Shown here one piece after another: positions 63,593 through 64,000 of a stretch of DNA of 64,000 bases. Under the pieces are notes generated by a model that was given only the letters and a program-made list of their open reading frames with translations, made no database searches and was not told where the DNA came from. The stretch covers positions 4,278,001-4,342,000 of the forward strand of contig NZ_CP061171.1 in NCBI RefSeq assembly GCF_014692875.1, in the 5' to 3' direction. The position numbers were made by a program, and so were the translations under genes. How positions within the stretch are numbered: position 1 is the first letter of the stretch; each line of letters starts with the position of its first letter. The DNA is from Pedobacter riviphilus (GTDB lineage Bacteria; Bacteroidota; Bacteroidia; Sphingobacteriales; Sphingobacteriaceae).

Positions 63593-64000
63593 ATGCAATT
63601 TAACAGAGGAGATAAAGACAACGAGTTCCTACTGAACTTATATAGAAGATTGCTTTACCCTCGGATGGTTGAAGAAAAAATGCTCAAGCTTTTGCGCCAG
63701 GGCAGAATTGGCAAGTGGTTTTCGGGTATTGGCCAAGAAGCAATAGCGGTTGGCAGCACCCTAGCCATGCAAAGCGATGAGTACATTTTACCCATGCACC
63801 GTAATTTGGGCGTTTTTACTTCACGCGATATTCCTTTAAAAAAACTAATGGCCCAATGGCAAGGCAAAATTACCGGCTTCACCAAAGGCCGCGACCGCTC
63901 TTTTCATTTCGGCACACAAGAATATAAAATTATTGGGATGATATCCCACCTTGGCCCCCAAATGGCCTTAGCCGATGGTATCGCACTGGCAGATGTTTTA
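63593..64000 (+). CDS. 2-oxoacid dehydrogenase E1 component, partial (runs off the window)
   Basis: From the ATG at 63593 an open frame runs to the window end (136 codons). It begins MQFNRGDKDNEFLLNLYRRL and contains YPRMVEEKMLKLLRQGRIGK, SGIGQEAIAVGSTLAM, LPMHRNLGVF and RDRSFHFGTQE. This is the alpha part of a thiamine-diphosphate dehydrogenase of the branched-chain or pyruvate type. In Bacteroidota an alpha-beta fused form is common; that cannot be checked here because the gene is cut. Confidence 0.85.
   Translation, partial: MQFNRGDKDNEFLLNLYRRLLYPRMVEEKMLKLLRQGRIGKWFSGIGQEAIAVGSTLAMQSDEYILPMHRNLGVFTSRDIPLKKLMAQWQGKITGFTKGRDRSFHFGTQEYKIIGMISHLGPQMALADGIALADVL

Overview
The window looks like a chromosomal segment of a low-GC Bacteroidota, most likely Sphingobacteriaceae and probably Pedobacter-like. 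This is inferred from four things: a gldKLMN type IX secretion/gliding cluster, an ATP synthase a-subunit with a long N-terminal extension, TAnnTTTG promoter boxes with few Shine-Dalgarno sites, and intergenic spaces full of short palindromic repeats. I see no rRNA, tRNA, CRISPR array, phage, integrase or insertion sequence. Most of the window is core chromosome.

Layout. 0-3.6 kb: minus-strand ATP synthase Fo genes (atpH, atpF, atpE, atpB) and two small AtpI/AtpZ-like membrane proteins. 3.6-10.8 kb (plus): a PorW/SprE-like TPR lipoprotein, a class A penicillin-binding protein and UvrC. 10.9-17.5 kb (minus): gldN, gldM, gldL and gldK, the T9SS core and motor, then hemD and a DUF4271 membrane protein. 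17.6-27.4 kb: hemW, an SDR, a fasciclin protein, two paralogous JmjC/cupin-like proteins flanking a DUF3050 protein, an acetyltransferase, an S41 peptidase and a PfkB kinase. 27.7-31.2 kb: a VWA / MoxR-type AAA+ / SMC-like ATPase trio. 31.3-37.0 kb: a metallophosphoesterase, then a minus-strand operon of an S9-fold lipoprotein, a histidine kinase and a response regulator. 37-49.9 kb: housekeeping and hypothetical genes, including TPR, GNAT, MazG, GT39, dtd, a KASIII homologue, clpS and ksgA. 50-61.7 kb (plus): pdxA, an MFS transporter, a sulfurtransferase, the lipid-synthesis run DUF177-rpmF-plsX-fabH-accB-accC, tatC, rpiB and an M28 peptidase. 61.8-64 kb: a GG-leader Cys-rich peptide gene, a LutB-like iron-sulfur protein and the start of a 2-oxoacid dehydrogenase E1.

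Five genes (gldM, hemW, the VWA gene, accC and the small peptide gene) are each broken by what looks like one missing base in a homopolymer or short base run. Restoring one base gives a convincing full-length protein each time. accC and hemW are core genes, so the simplest reading is base-call error in the assembly, not real pseudogenes.

The most interesting points are: a Cys-rich double-glycine-leader peptide hidden by such a frameshift at 61.8 kb; an S9-family lipoprotein that has lost both the nucleophile Ser and the catalytic His and sits directly upstream of a sensor kinase and regulator; the two-cupin/DUF3050 oxygenase-like neighbourhood; and several families of palindromic intergenic repeats, one of which appears as two inverted MITE-like copies.
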